DNA of 64,000 bases, from contig NZ_RPDJ01000046.1 in the NCBI RefSeq assembly GCF_004023625.1, positions 1-64,000 of the forward strand, given 5' to 3'. How positions within the stretch are numbered: position 1 is the stretch's first letter; each line of letters starts with the position of its first letter. The notes beneath the pieces are model-generated. The model made no database searches and had not been told where the DNA came from. It was given only the letters and a program-made list of their open reading frames with translations. Positions 23,853 through 34,955 of this stretch are shown in pieces. Origin of the DNA: Streptomyces cavernae (GTDB taxonomy: Bacteria > Actinomycetota > Actinomycetes > Streptomycetales > Streptomycetaceae). Both the position numbers and the translations under genes were made by a program.

Positions 23853-24354
23853 GAGGCATCACTCTAGGACCACCCCGACGGTCGTTCGGAGCCGCACCGA
23901 TCGTCGATGGCGCGCGCCGGGACCGTCCGTGGCGCCGGGGTCGCCGCCCCAAGCTCTCGACTCTGTCTCGATCGGACCACCGTCCGTACCCCTCACCGCG
24001 ACCGATGGGACGTGGCTTGGTCCAGTCCCCCATCGAACGACGTCCCGCATCCGATCACCTTGGTTGGTCACCCTCCACCCGGCGTGACAGCCGGTCCACC
24101 AACCTGCCTGAAATCGGCACAAACAGCCGAGACGGCCTACCGAAAAAACCGACGGACCGTCACGAAAGGTCGACGACAGTTCGCAACCAGGCCATCCACC
24201 TTTCGACGGAATTGAGTATTCCATATAACAAGGATCACCCAAAGGGGTGTCAGAATTGGCCAACATGGCAGTAGCGTGACGTTCGCAGACCTTTGTTGAG
24301 CAAGGTTCTGTCGGTGTCAGGACCAATCGGTCGCTATTCACGGGGGACTCAACA
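23853..24354. other. Intergenic region of lower GC, promoter space
   Basis: About 500 bases without a convincing gene. The right part is visibly AT-richer than the window as a whole, with GGAAT/ATTCC inverted arms at 24208-24222. It carries the promoters of the deaminase (left) and the secreted cassette (right). Confidence 0.55.
24201..24229 (+). promoter_or_regulatory. Candidate promoter of the secreted three-gene cassette
   Basis: TTTCGA (24201-24206) and TATAAC (24224-24229) are 17 bp apart. The inverted repeat GGAAT/ATTCC lies in the spacer. The first gene of the cassette starts 125 bp downstream. Confidence 0.4.
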
Positions 24355-24795
24355 GTGATCGGCTTCAAGAAATCCATGATAATTTCGCTCGCGGTCGGCG
24401 GGATGCTCCTTGGCGGAGCGGCACCCTCCGGTGCGGCGGAAGTAGACGTGGAGCCCCAGCACGTCATCACCTGCGAGTGGGACAGCGGAGTGGGCACACC
24501 CTGGTCCGTCGACGCGGACACGGTGAAGGGCTTTGTACGGGTGAAGTGCTCGGACTCACTCGACAACGCGAACACACAGGCTCAGATCCAGTATCTCTAC
24601 GGCTACGAGTGGAGGGACAAGGGCGTGGAGAACGTCAGCTACAGCACCGCGAAGACGATCCACGTCAACGACAGCACCACCAAGGTTGAAGGCCGCTGGC
24701 TGTACCGCACCAAGGGTCAGCATTATGGGCAGCACGGCAACATCTGGGCGCTGCCCACGTACTACTCGCCGTCGCGCTACCTCACGAGGAGTTGA
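24355..24795 (+). CDS. Small secreted protein, unknown family
   Basis: A 146-residue protein with a clear Sec signal peptide (basic FKKS, hydrophobic core, predicted cleavage after SGAA). The mature part is about 118 residues with two cysteines (ITCEW and VKCSD), which may form one disulfide, and many Tyr/Trp residues (YLYGYEW, GRWLYRTKGQHYGQH). It looks like a small beta-rich exported protein. GTG 24355 follows GGGGGA. I do not recognise the family. It is first gene of a three-gene cassette of noticeably lower GC. Confidence 0.7.
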   Translation: MIGFKKSMIISLAVGGMLLGGAAPSGAAEVDVEPQHVITCEWDSGVGTPWSVDADTVKGFVRVKCSDSLDNANTQAQIQYLYGYEWRDKGVENVSYSTAKTIHVNDSTTKVEGRWLYRTKGQHYGQHGNIWALPTYYSPSRYLTRS

Positions 24796-24801
24796 CAGCC
24801 G

Positions 24802-25113
24802 ATGCGGGACCTGACCCCTGACGCGCGCACCCTCTTCTTCCTGTCCCAGGAAGTCACACGGTCCAGGAACGGTCGCGTCTGCACACCCCGGGATGTGGTC
24901 TTTGCCTACGTCCTGCTCAAGGTCGCCACACCCGAGCTGGCATCCGGCAACCTCGCCGCACAGGCCAGCACCTCACCGGACATGGTGCAGATGGGGCCTG
25001 AAATCACGGCTGTCATCGCACTGGAGACACCCGAGCCGGTACAAATGGCGGAACTCCTGGATGTCGCCGCGGAAGGGAATCCGGATCTCGCGGATTATCT
25101 CGACCTTCCATGA
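24802..25113 (+). CDS. Small protein, possibly Clp-N-like
   Basis: A 103-residue cytoplasmic protein: LTPDARTLFFLSQEVTRSRN then a hydrophobic helix (DVVFAYVLLKVATPEL) and an acidic C-terminus. The pattern resembles half of a Clp N-terminal repeat (T..A...L..A..E......V...H.L.ALL), but the match is weak. An AGGAG lies in the end of the preceding gene. The stop overlaps the next start in ATGA. Function unknown. Confidence 0.55.
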   Translation: MRDLTPDARTLFFLSQEVTRSRNGRVCTPRDVVFAYVLLKVATPELASGNLAAQASTSPDMVQMGPEITAVIALETPEPVQMAELLDVAAEGNPDLADYLDLP

Positions 25114-25664
25114 ACGCGGCGAAGTTCACCGCAGGGCTGTTGCTCATCTTGTGCGCCGCCTGCGCAGCCCCGCAGGAACCGTCTCTGGAAGAAGCGCTGG
25201 AGGAAGCCGGCTGGAAGAAGGAAGCTACCCTCAGCGGCGCGGAATCAGAGATATCCTCCGTGTCACCACCGTGCGAACAACTCTTCCGGCTTCTGGACCG
25301 CAGCAATGACAAAGACTCCGTCTCCGGTTTCCGTAACGAAAAGCGCGATTCTTATCTTCTGATCCGGGATTTCCCGGCGGGCCGGAATCTACCTGGTGCG
25401 GTTCTTGACGCCGCCGCGGCATGTCCTCGCATGGAGATGGGTTATGACTCCACCGTACTGGTCTACACCATCAAAGTCGTAGGTGAGTGGCAGAACGAAA
25501 CCCGTCTGCTGCTCTCGGTTCGCGAGGGCGTCGGCGAAAAGATCAACGAGATGCTCGTCTCCGCATCCACCGGCCAAGGCGAGAATCGCCTGATCCGGGT
25601 GATGAACCCGACCGGGATCACAGGACCCGAAGAAGATGCCGCGGACCTTGCCGCGCTCCGCTAG
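25110..25664 (+). CDS. Lipoprotein of unknown function
   Basis: A 184-residue exported lipoprotein. It has a short signal with lipobox CAAC, then an acidic helix (SLEEALEEAGWKKEA) and an alpha/beta mature domain with two cysteines (PPCEQL and AACPRM). It is translationally coupled to the preceding gene (ATGA overlap at 25110). Together with the secreted protein and the Clp-N-like protein it forms a compact cassette, presumably acting outside or at the membrane. I do not recognise the family. Confidence 0.65.
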   Translation: MNAAKFTAGLLLILCAACAAPQEPSLEEALEEAGWKKEATLSGAESEISSVSPPCEQLFRLLDRSNDKDSVSGFRNEKRDSYLLIRDFPAGRNLPGAVLDAAAACPRMEMGYDSTVLVYTIKVVGEWQNETRLLLSVREGVGEKINEMLVSASTGQGENRLIRVMNPTGITGPEEDAADLAALR

Positions 25665-25818
25665 TGCCCCAATAGGCAACCCGCCCATAATTCGCGATCA
25701 TTGATGCGGGACGATCACGGCCGCGACGCCGGCGGGCTCGCCGCCCTGGCCAGCCGACCAGCCAGGCATTCCGGCCCACGCCACGACCCCTACCAACCGG
25801 ACACCGAGTTCGTCGGGG

Positions 25819-26802
25819 TCACCTGTCGGCCGGCGGCCAGGCGTCGCCCCAGTCGGTGTCGCGGGCGGACCTGTAGAGGTCGCCGTGACGCTTGGTCACC
25901 GTTTCGCGGTGCAGGTCGGCGGCGCAGAGGTCCAGCAGGACCTGTCCCTTGCGGATCTGGGGGCGGCGGACCACCCGTGACGGGGCCGGCGCGACCGGGA
26001 AGCGAGTGGCGGCGACGTAACTGAACTTCTCGTCCTCGTAAGGGAGTTGGCCGCCTTTGACCTGGCGGTGCAGCGAGGTGCGGCTGACCCGTGCCGAGAA
26101 GTGGCACCAGTCCTGGCCCGGGACGACGGGGCATGCGGCGCTGTGCGGGCACGGCGCCGCGATATGGAACCCGGCTGCGACCAGCCGGTCGCGGGCCTCC
26201 AGGACCCGGAGGTAGCCGTCGGGGGTGCCGGGCTCTACGACCACGACGGCCTGCGCGGCGCCCGCGGCGATGTCCACGACACTGGCGCGGTCGGCCTCGG
26301 TCAGCTCGCCTAGGACGTACGACACCGTGACGAGATCGGTGCTCTCGACGGTGAGCGATGCTCCGATACGAGAGCGGCGCCACTCGGCGTCCTTCAGGTC
26401 CGGGTGCGCCGCCGCGATCTCCCGGCCCAGTGCGAGCGCGGGCTCGGCCCAGTCGAGCACCGTGACGGGCCGCTCGCCGCCCCAGGTGGCGGCGACCGCC
26501 CAGGTCGCGGCGCCCGTGCCGCCGCCGATGTCGACATGACCGCCCGGCCTCCACCCGGGTGCGGCGTCCGCGAACGCGTCCAGCGCCGAGCACACCGCCT
26601 CGAAGGTGGCGGGCATCCGGTAGGCGGCGTAGGCGACGACGTCCGAACGGTCGCGCAGTACGGGGGCGCCGGTCGGGGTCCGCCCCCGGTAGTTGGCGAT
26701 GAGCCGCTCCACGGCCTGCGCGGCCTGCCGGGGCGGCAGGCCGTCGAGCAGCCCGGCGAGGGCACTGCGCAGGGTCTCGGGCACGGCGGAGGGAACGGTC
26801 AC
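25819..26802 (-). CDS. Rsm22-like small-ribosomal-subunit methyltransferase-type protein
   Basis: A 327-residue protein with a SAM-binding Rossmann fold (HVDIGGGTGAATWAV). It has a C-terminal cysteine cluster CPHSAACPVVPGQDWC, the iron-sulfur-type motif of the Rsm22 family linked to small-subunit assembly. The C-terminal segment RRPQIRKGQVLLDLC is also characteristic. GTG 26802 is preceded by TACAAT and 6 nt, giving another leaderless-type start. A longer frame upstream is Pro/Gly-rich and unlikely to be translated. Confidence 0.85.
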   Translation of the reverse strand: MTVPSAVPETLRSALAGLLDGLPPRQAAQAVERLIANYRGRTPTGAPVLRDRSDVVAYAAYRMPATFEAVCSALDAFADAAPGWRPGGHVDIGGGTGAATWAVAATWGGERPVTVLDWAEPALALGREIAAAHPDLKDAEWRRSRIGASLTVESTDLVTVSYVLGELTEADRASVVDIAAGAAQAVVVVEPGTPDGYLRVLEARDRLVAAGFHIAAPCPHSAACPVVPGQDWCHFSARVSRTSLHRQVKGGQLPYEDEKFSYVAATRFPVAPAPSRVVRRPQIRKGQVLLDLCAADLHRETVTKRHGDLYRSARDTDWGDAWPPADR

Positions 26803-26993
26803 CCGGTGATTGTACGGAGGTCGACGGCACCGCCCGTGTCCGCCGGGAGGCGGACCGGGGCCTCCCGGCGCGGGCGGCGGAGCCACTGCCGGCGGCGCGT
26901 GCGGGGCCCGTCGGCTCGCAATCCGTCAGCCACCGGGTCACGTGCTCGGGGATTGGTGGGGGCTGGTGCGGGTGACCGGCTACTCCGGCCTGC

Positions 26994-29039
<2,046 letters not shown>

Positions 29040-29103
29040 GACGCGAAGTGCCCTTTCCCGGCAAGCTGTTTCACGATGGGGTGCGTCCCGGCACCCCGCG
29101 GCA

Positions 29104-29364
29104 TCAGTCGGCGCGGACCGGCCTATCGAAGAAGGTCTCCAGCACGACCGTCGCCTGTGTCCCGCTCACACCCTCGATCGCGTAGAGCCGCCGCAGGACG
29201 TCCTGCAACTGCTCCGTGGTGTCCGTGCGCACCTTCACGAGGACGGCGGCGGTTCCTGCGATGATATGGGCTTCCTGAATCTCGGGGATGGCGGCGAAGG
29301 ACTCGGCCCTGTCCCCCATCCAGGCCGACGAGTCGAAGCGACCCTCGCTGTACTCACTCGTCAT
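29104..29364 (-). CDS. Stand-alone Lrp/AsnC effector (RAM) domain protein
   Basis: An 86-residue protein whose last 60 residues (PEIQEAHIIAGTAAVLVKV... GVSGTQATVVLETFFDRP) match the ligand-binding domain of Lrp/AsnC regulators. There is no DNA-binding helix-turn-helix. Upstream DNA holds a 30-bp repeat rather than coding sequence. It could be a genuine RAM-only protein that modulates a full Lrp, or the 3' remnant of a regulator with a makeshift start. Confidence 0.65.
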   Translation of the reverse strand: MTSEYSEGRFDSSAWMGDRAESFAAIPEIQEAHIIAGTAAVLVKVRTDTTEQLQDVLRRLYAIEGVSGTQATVVLETFFDRPVRAD

Positions 29365-29395
29365 GTCCGTGACGGGCCTGCCACGGGTGCTGTGA

Positions 29396-29456
29396 CGGCC
29401 GCACGGGCATCGGATGCTCGCGCCTGCGGCCGTACGGCATCGGATGCTCGCGCCCG
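29396..29456. repeat. Two tandem ~30-bp repeats
   Basis: 29396-29426 and 29427-29456 share GCATCGGATGCTCGCGCC. They lie between the RAM gene and the end of the serine hydrolase gene. Confidence 0.8.
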
Positions 29457-29501
29457 CGGCCGCGAACCCCTCCGACGGCAGGCGGGCAGGGGGACGGATC
29501 G

Positions 29502-30653
29502 CTAGGCCGGATCAGCCGGCCGGCGCACCGCCCGCACCGCTCTGGCCAGCCGTGTCCCCGCCGCCGCCCGCGGCGCGTTGTCCGGTGGTCGGCGCCGCGG
29601 ATGGACGGTGTTCGCGAGCAGCACGAGGAAGGTGTCCGTCGCCGGGTCCAGGACCAGGGAGGTGCCGGTGAAGCCGGTGTGGCCCGCCGCCCCGCGGCCG
29701 GACAGGGCGCCCATGAACCAGGGCTGGTCGAGGGCGAAGCCGAGGCCCGGCGGGGTGAGCATCAGCTCGACGAAGTCGGGGCCGAGGATACGGGCGGGCC
29801 CGTAGGAGCCGCCGGCGAGCAGTGCGCGGCAGAAGACCGCGAGGTCACGGCCGGTGGAGAAGAGCCCGGCGTGACCGGCGACCCCGCCGAGCGCCCACGC
29901 GTTCTCGTCGTGGACCACACCCCGCAGCATCCCCCGGTCCGCCCTGGCCCACGGCCGCCGCTGGTCCTCGGTGGCGGCGGCGTCCGGGCAGGGCCCGAAC
30001 CGGGTGGACATCATGCCCAGCGGCCGGGTGATGCCCTCCCGGATCAGCGCGTCCAGCCGCCGCCCGGTGAGGCGTTCCAGCAGGTGCTGGAGCAGCAGCA
30101 TGTTGAGGTCCGAGTAGCGGAAGACGCCCGGCGGCCCGGTCGGGGCCTCCGCGCGGAGCATCTCCAGCCGTGCGTCCGGGGTCGGGCGGTCGTACAGCGG
30201 GAGGTCCGGGCGCAGCCCGGAGGTGTGGGTGAGCAACTGCCGTACGGTGACGCCGTGTTCGGCGGCGGCCCGGAAGTCCGGCAGATACGCCCCGACGCGG
30301 GCGTCGATGCCGAGCGTGCCGCGCTCCAGTTGCTGCACCGCGGCCACCGTGGTGAACAGTTTGGTGAGCGAGGCCAGGTCGAACGGCGTGTGCAGCCGTA
30401 CCGGGACGCGGGAGGACCCGCGCGGTTCGGCGCCGGCGTCGGTGTCGGGGTCGTAGGCCGAGTAGCGGACCGCCCAGCCGGCGGCCTCCTCCACGGCGAC
30501 GACCGGGCCGCGTCCGGCGACCACCACACAGCCCGCCGCCCAGGGGCGGGGTCCGCGGGTGAGGTCGCGTACTTCGCGGACGAGGTGCCCCAGTTCGGCA
30601 GGGTCCAGCCCGGCTCGTTCCGGGGTGTCGGTGCGCAGTCTCGGCGCGCTCAG
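29502..30653 (-). CDS. Serine hydrolase (beta-lactamase / class C PBP family)
   Basis: A 383-residue penicillin-binding-like hydrolase. Active-site motifs are SLTK (nucleophile and Lys), YSDLN (Tyr-x-Asn) and HTGFTG (the KTG-box equivalent). It has no obvious signal peptide in this reading, so it is probably cytosolic. No ATG or GTG fits near the expected start. CTG 30653-30651 overlaps the upstream MFS stop (CTGA) and is preceded by GGAGGGAGCAGGGAG, so I take CTG as the start; this is uncertain. It is translationally coupled to the MFS gene. Confidence 0.85.
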   Translation of the reverse strand: MSAPRLRTDTPERAGLDPAELGHLVREVRDLTRGPRPWAAGCVVVAGRGPVVAVEEAAGWAVRYSAYDPDTDAGAEPRGSSRVPVRLHTPFDLASLTKLFTTVAAVQQLERGTLGIDARVGAYLPDFRAAAEHGVTVRQLLTHTSGLRPDLPLYDRPTPDARLEMLRAEAPTGPPGVFRYSDLNMLLLQHLLERLTGRRLDALIREGITRPLGMMSTRFGPCPDAAATEDQRRPWARADRGMLRGVVHDENAWALGGVAGHAGLFSTGRDLAVFCRALLAGGSYGPARILGPDFVELMLTPPGLGFALDQPWFMGALSGRGAAGHTGFTGTSLVLDPATDTFLVLLANTVHPRRRPPDNAPRAAAGTRLARAVRAVRRPADPA

Positions 30654-32080
30654 CTCCCTGCTCCCTCCACGACGCTCTCCATCCGCTTCCCGGCCCTGCT
30701 CCGCCCGGGACGGCACAGTGCCATGAAGCAGACCGCGGCCACCACCGCGGACGCCAGTTGGACGACGGCCATCGGGACGGCGGTGTCCTCGCCCGCGACG
30801 CCGACGAGCGGGGAGGCGATCGCCCCGACGAGGAAGGAGGAGGTGCCGAGCAGCGCGGAGGCGGAACCGGCGGCGTGCCGGGTGCGCATCAGCGCGAGGG
30901 CCTGGGTGTTGGGCAGTGCCAGGCCCATCGCGGACATCAGCACGAACAGCGCTGCGGCGACCGGGGGCAGGCCCACCTCGCCGAAGGCGCCGGTGGCCAT
31001 CAGCAGCAGCGCGGTCGCGGCGAGGAGTACCAGCAGCAGGCCGACGGCCAGCACCGTGTCGAGGCTGACCCGGCCGACCAGCACCTTGCCGTTGAGCTGG
31101 CCGCAGGCCACCAGACCGATCGAGTTCAGGCCGAAGAGCAGGCTGTACGTCTGCGGGGAGGCGCCGTAGATCTCCTGGATGACGAACGGGGACGCCGCGA
31201 TGTACGCGAACAGCGCGGCGAACGCGAAGCCGCCCGCGAGCATGTAGCCGGTGAAGACGCGGTCGGCGAGGAGCGTCCGCATCGCGCGCAGGGCCTGCGT
31301 CACGCCGCCGCCGTGCCGGTCGGCCGCCGCCAGGGTCTCGGGGAGTTTCACCCAGACGAGGGCGGTCAGGGCCATGCCGACGGCGGTGAGCACGGCGAAG
31401 ACGCCGCGCCAGTCGGTGACGCGCAGGATCTGGCCGCCGATCAGCGGGGCCACGATGGGGGCGACCCCGCCGATCAGCATGAGCGTGGAGAAGAACCGGG
31501 CCATGGCCACACCGTCGTAGAGGTCGCGGACCACGGCCCGGGCGATCACGATCCCGGCGGCTCCCGCGAGGCCCTGCACCAGCCGGAAGGCGACGAGCAG
31601 TTCCACGTTGGGTGCGAGGGTGCACAGCGCGGTGGCAACCACGTAGACGAGCAGTCCGGCCAGCAGCGGCCTCCGGCGCCCCCACCGGTCGCTCATCGGC
31701 CCGACGATCAGCTGCCCGAGCGCCATGCCCGCGAGGCACGCGGTCAGGGTGAGCTGGACCGTCGCGGCGGACGCGCCGAGCGCGTCGGTGACCGCCGGGA
31801 GGGCGGGCAGGTACATGTCCATGGACAGCGGGGGAACCGCGGTGAGCCCGGCGAGGACGAAGGTGACGAGGAGGCCGGTGCGGGTGACGCCCTTCGGGTC
31901 CAGGTCGTTCTCCGTGCGCGCCGAGCCGCGCACGGGCGAACCGCCCTGCTTCCGCGGCGCCTGCACTGGTTCCGTTCTCGCGTCCGCCGCCGGCCGGGCG
32001 GCCGCGGTGTTCGGTATGTCCCCCTCCGACGGCCCGTCCGGGCCCTGGCTGTCCCGCGCGGTGTGGCCACGCTCGGGCAT
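30650..32080 (-). CDS. Bcr/CflA-type MFS multidrug transporter
   Basis: A 476-residue drug:proton antiporter with 12 transmembrane helices. The family motif in loop 2-3 is GPMSDRWGRRRPLLAG, and TM1 carries LSMDMYLPALP (acidic residue of the Bcr/CflA group). A hydrophilic N-terminal extension of about 70 residues is present. ATG 32080 follows AGGGAGGGG. It is divergent from the Gfo/Idh/MocA gene and coupled to the downstream serine hydrolase. Confidence 0.93.
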   Translation of the reverse strand: MPERGHTARDSQGPDGPSEGDIPNTAAARPAADARTEPVQAPRKQGGSPVRGSARTENDLDPKGVTRTGLLVTFVLAGLTAVPPLSMDMYLPALPAVTDALGASAATVQLTLTACLAGMALGQLIVGPMSDRWGRRRPLLAGLLVYVVATALCTLAPNVELLVAFRLVQGLAGAAGIVIARAVVRDLYDGVAMARFFSTLMLIGGVAPIVAPLIGGQILRVTDWRGVFAVLTAVGMALTALVWVKLPETLAAADRHGGGVTQALRAMRTLLADRVFTGYMLAGGFAFAALFAYIAASPFVIQEIYGASPQTYSLLFGLNSIGLVACGQLNGKVLVGRVSLDTVLAVGLLLVLLAATALLLMATGAFGEVGLPPVAAALFVLMSAMGLALPNTQALALMRTRHAAGSASALLGTSSFLVGAIASPLVGVAGEDTAVPMAVVQLASAVVAAVCFMALCRPGRSRAGKRMESVVEGAGS

Positions 32081-32204
32081 GCGCCCCTCCCTTTTGTTTG
32101 AATCCGGCACCTATGCTCTCAGCTCGTGCGGGGTGGTCGTCATCCCGTACCGGAATGCGCTGGGTGCACTGGATGGTGGCGGGACCACCGGGGAGGGGTT
32201 CGGG

Positions 32205-33242
32205 TTGGCCGACAAGGTGCGTTGGGGTGTGCTGGCCACCGGGGGGATCGCCGCCGCGTTCACGGCGGATCTCGTGGACATGCCGGACGCGGAGGTGGTG
32301 GCGGTCGCCTCGCGGACCGAGGCGTCGGCGAAGGCGTTCGCCGAGCGGTTCGGGATTCCGAGGGCGTACGGGGAGTGGGGCGCGCTCGCCGAGGACGAGG
32401 ACGTCGACGTGGTGTACGTGGCCACGCCGCACTCGGCGCACCGGGCCGCCGCCGGGCTCTGTCTCGAGGCGGGGCGCGCGGTGCTGTGCGAGAAGGCGTT
32501 CACGCTGAACGCGCGGGAGGCCGAGGAACTGGTCGCGATCGCCCGCTCCCGGGGCCGCTTCCTGATGGAGGCCATGTGGATGTACTGCAATCCGCTGGTG
32601 CGCCGGCTGAAGGCGCTGGTCGAGGACGGTGCCGTCGGTGAAGTGCGCACGGTACAGGCGGACTTCGGGCTGGCGGGGCCCTTCCCGCCCTCGCACCGGC
32701 TGCGCGACCCGGCACAGGGCGGCGGTGCGCTGCTGGATCTCGGTGTCTATCCGGTGTCGTTCGCGCATCTGCTGCTCGGGGAGCCTTCGGACGTGACGGC
32801 GAGAGCGGTGCTCTCCGAAGAGGGCGTCGATCTTCAGACGGGGGCACTGCTCTCCTGGGAGAGCGGCGCTCTCGCCTCGGTGCACTGCTCCCTCCATGGC
32901 GGCACTCCCGTCTCCGCCTCGGTCACCGGCTCGCAGGGCCGCATCGACATCCCGGGCGGCTTCTTCTTCCCGGACCACTTCGTGCTGCACCGCGACGGCC
33001 GCGACCCGGAGGAGTTCCGGGCCGAGCCGTCGGCCGGGCCGCGCACCAGCCTCAAGCACGAGGCCGCGGAGGTGATGCGCGCGTTCAGGGCGGGCGAGAC
33101 GGAGTCGCCGCTGGTACCGCTGGACGGTTCCCTCGCCGTGATGCGGACGCTCGACGCGATACGGGACCGCATCGGCGTCCGCTATCCCGGGGAGTCCGAT
33201 CCGGCGGGCGAGGCCGGCCGGGCGGACCTCACGCCGGTTTGA
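32205..33242 (+). CDS. Gfo/Idh/MocA family oxidoreductase
   Basis: A 345-residue NAD(P)-dependent dehydrogenase. The Rossmann motif GVLATGGIAAAF is at the N-terminus. The signature EKAFTLN replaces the usual EKP with EKA but keeps the lysine. GGGALLDLGVYPVSFAHLLLG is the conserved motif containing the catalytic Asp/His region of the trans-dihydrodiol dehydrogenase-like branch. TTG 32205 follows GGAGGGG; GTG 32217 is a fallback. Substrate is unknown. Its 3' end overlaps the convergent phoD gene by 14 bp. Confidence 0.9.
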   Translation: MADKVRWGVLATGGIAAAFTADLVDMPDAEVVAVASRTEASAKAFAERFGIPRAYGEWGALAEDEDVDVVYVATPHSAHRAAAGLCLEAGRAVLCEKAFTLNAREAEELVAIARSRGRFLMEAMWMYCNPLVRRLKALVEDGAVGEVRTVQADFGLAGPFPPSHRLRDPAQGGGALLDLGVYPVSFAHLLLGEPSDVTARAVLSEEGVDLQTGALLSWESGALASVHCSLHGGTPVSASVTGSQGRIDIPGGFFFPDHFVLHRDGRDPEEFRAEPSAGPRTSLKHEAAEVMRAFRAGETESPLVPLDGSLAVMRTLDAIRDRIGVRYPGESDPAGEAGRADLTPV

Positions 33243-34878
33243 GCCCCTGGTCCCCCACCTGTGTCACGAAGGACGCGGCCGTCGTGATCGGCGCCCCGGG
33301 CGTCGTCACGGCGGACACCGTCCTGAAGTCGGCGCGGGCCGCCTCGCGGCCGAGCGCCACCGTCACATAGCCGCGGCGGCCGTTGTAGAACTTCAGGTGC
33401 GGGTTGGCCCTGGTGTAGGTGTCCCAGTTGGCGGGCCGGTCGGCGCCGTCCCGGCCGCTGGAGATGGAGGTCGCGACGATCTCCGTGCCGAGCGTCCTCG
33501 ACGACGGGTCGTCGAAGTCGTCCTTGATGTCGAAGGCGTAGCCGACGTGCACGTCCCCGGTCAGCACCATCAGGTTGTCGATCCCGGCGGACTTGGCGCC
33601 CTCGAGGACCCGCTGCCGGGACGCCCGGTAGCCGTCCCAGGCGTCCATGGACACCTTCGCGACCGGGTTGAGGTCCAGTTTCCGCTGGGAGAAGGTGACC
33701 TGCTGCGGCACCACGTTCCACAGCGCGTCCGAGCGTCGCCAGCCGTCGATGAGCCAGCGCTCCTGGGTGGCTCCGGTCATGGTGCGCGCCGGGTCGTCCG
33801 ACTCCGGGCCGGGCACGTGGGCCACGTCGCCGTACGCCTGGTTGGAGCGGTACTGGCGCGTGTCGAGGATGTCGAACTGGGCGAGCCGGCCCCAGCGCAG
33901 CCGGCGGTAGAGCTGCATGTCGGGCCCGGCGGGCCGCTGCGGGCGGCGCAGCGGCTGGTTCTCCCAGTACGCGCGGTACGCGGCGGCGCGACGCAGCAGG
34001 AACTCCTCCGGCGGGTCGTCGTTCTCGGAGGTGTCGTCGGCGTAGTTGTTCTCGGTCTCGTGGTCGTCCCAGGTGACGACGAAGGGGTGCGCGGCGTGTG
34101 CGGCCCTGAGGTCTGGGTCGGACTTGTAGAGGGCGTACCGCAGCCGGTAGTCCTCCAGTGTCACGGTCTCCCGGTTGAAGAGGTCCGGCAGTACCCGGTC
34201 GGTGTAGTTGCGCTGTCCGCCCACGGAGTTGACGGCGTACTCGTAGAGGTAGTCGCCGAGGTGGAAGACCACGTCGACGTCCGCCTCGGCGAGGTGGCCG
34301 TAGGCGGTGAAGTACCCGTCGTGGTACGCCTGGCAGGAGACGGCGGCGAAGTTCAGGGCCGAGGTCCGGGCGTGTGCGGCGGGCGCGGTGCGGGTGCGGC
34401 CGGTCTCGCTGATCCAGGGGCCGGTCCTGAACCGGAAGTAGTACACGCGGCCGGGTTCTAAGCCGTCCGCCTCGACGTGCACGGAGTGGTCGAACTCGGG
34501 GTGCGCGATGGCCGTACCGCGTCTGAGGACCTGCCGGAAGCGCTCGTCGCGGGCCAGCTCCCAGCGTACGGTGACGCGTTCGGCGGGCAGTCCGCCGCCG
34601 GGTTCGTACGGGGACGGCGCCAGCCGGGTCCACAGCAGGACGGAGGTGGGTCCCGGGTCGCCCGAGGCGACGCCCAGGGTGAACGGGTTTTCGGAGAGAC
34701 GGGCCGCGTCCAGTTCGGCGGCACTGGCCACTCCCGCGGTCGGCAGGTTGGTGGCGAAGGCGAGCGCGGCGGCGGCGCCGGTGACGGTCAGGAAGCCGCG
34801 GCGCCCGAGGTGACGGGCGGCGGCACGGAGCTCTGGGGCGTGCGATGCCTGCGGAGTACGATGGGCTGCGGGTGTCAA
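33229..34878 (-). CDS. phoD: PhoD-type alkaline phosphatase/phosphodiesterase, Tat-secreted
   Basis: A 549-residue secreted enzyme that releases phosphate from phosphodiesters and teichoic acids. The twin-arginine signal is HLGRRGFLTVTG, cleaved after the Ala-rich stretch near VASAAE. The PhoD metal motifs are FAAVSCQAYHDG, FHLGDYLYEY, TWDDHETENNY and VLTGDVHVGYAFD. TTG 34878 follows GGGGAGGG. A PHO-box-like element upstream predicts PhoP control under phosphate limitation. Convergent with the dehydrogenase gene. Confidence 0.94.
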   Translation of the reverse strand: MTPAAHRTPQASHAPELRAAARHLGRRGFLTVTGAAAALAFATNLPTAGVASAAELDAARLSENPFTLGVASGDPGPTSVLLWTRLAPSPYEPGGGLPAERVTVRWELARDERFRQVLRRGTAIAHPEFDHSVHVEADGLEPGRVYYFRFRTGPWISETGRTRTAPAAHARTSALNFAAVSCQAYHDGYFTAYGHLAEADVDVVFHLGDYLYEYAVNSVGGQRNYTDRVLPDLFNRETVTLEDYRLRYALYKSDPDLRAAHAAHPFVVTWDDHETENNYADDTSENDDPPEEFLLRRAAAYRAYWENQPLRRPQRPAGPDMQLYRRLRWGRLAQFDILDTRQYRSNQAYGDVAHVPGPESDDPARTMTGATQERWLIDGWRRSDALWNVVPQQVTFSQRKLDLNPVAKVSMDAWDGYRASRQRVLEGAKSAGIDNLMVLTGDVHVGYAFDIKDDFDDPSSRTLGTEIVATSISSGRDGADRPANWDTYTRANPHLKFYNGRRGYVTVALGREAARADFRTVSAVTTPGAPITTAASFVTQVGDQGLKPA

Positions 34879-34955
34879 CGTGCCCTCCCCTGAAGGTTGT
34901 TGTATGAGGCATTGGAGTGGCCGGGGCCAACGGCCACCTGTCGCGTACACAACAA

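Noticed and set aside
30654..33059. Upstream extension of the serine hydrolase frame
   Set aside because: It runs out of frame through the MFS and dehydrogenase genes. Family similarity starts at the CTG.
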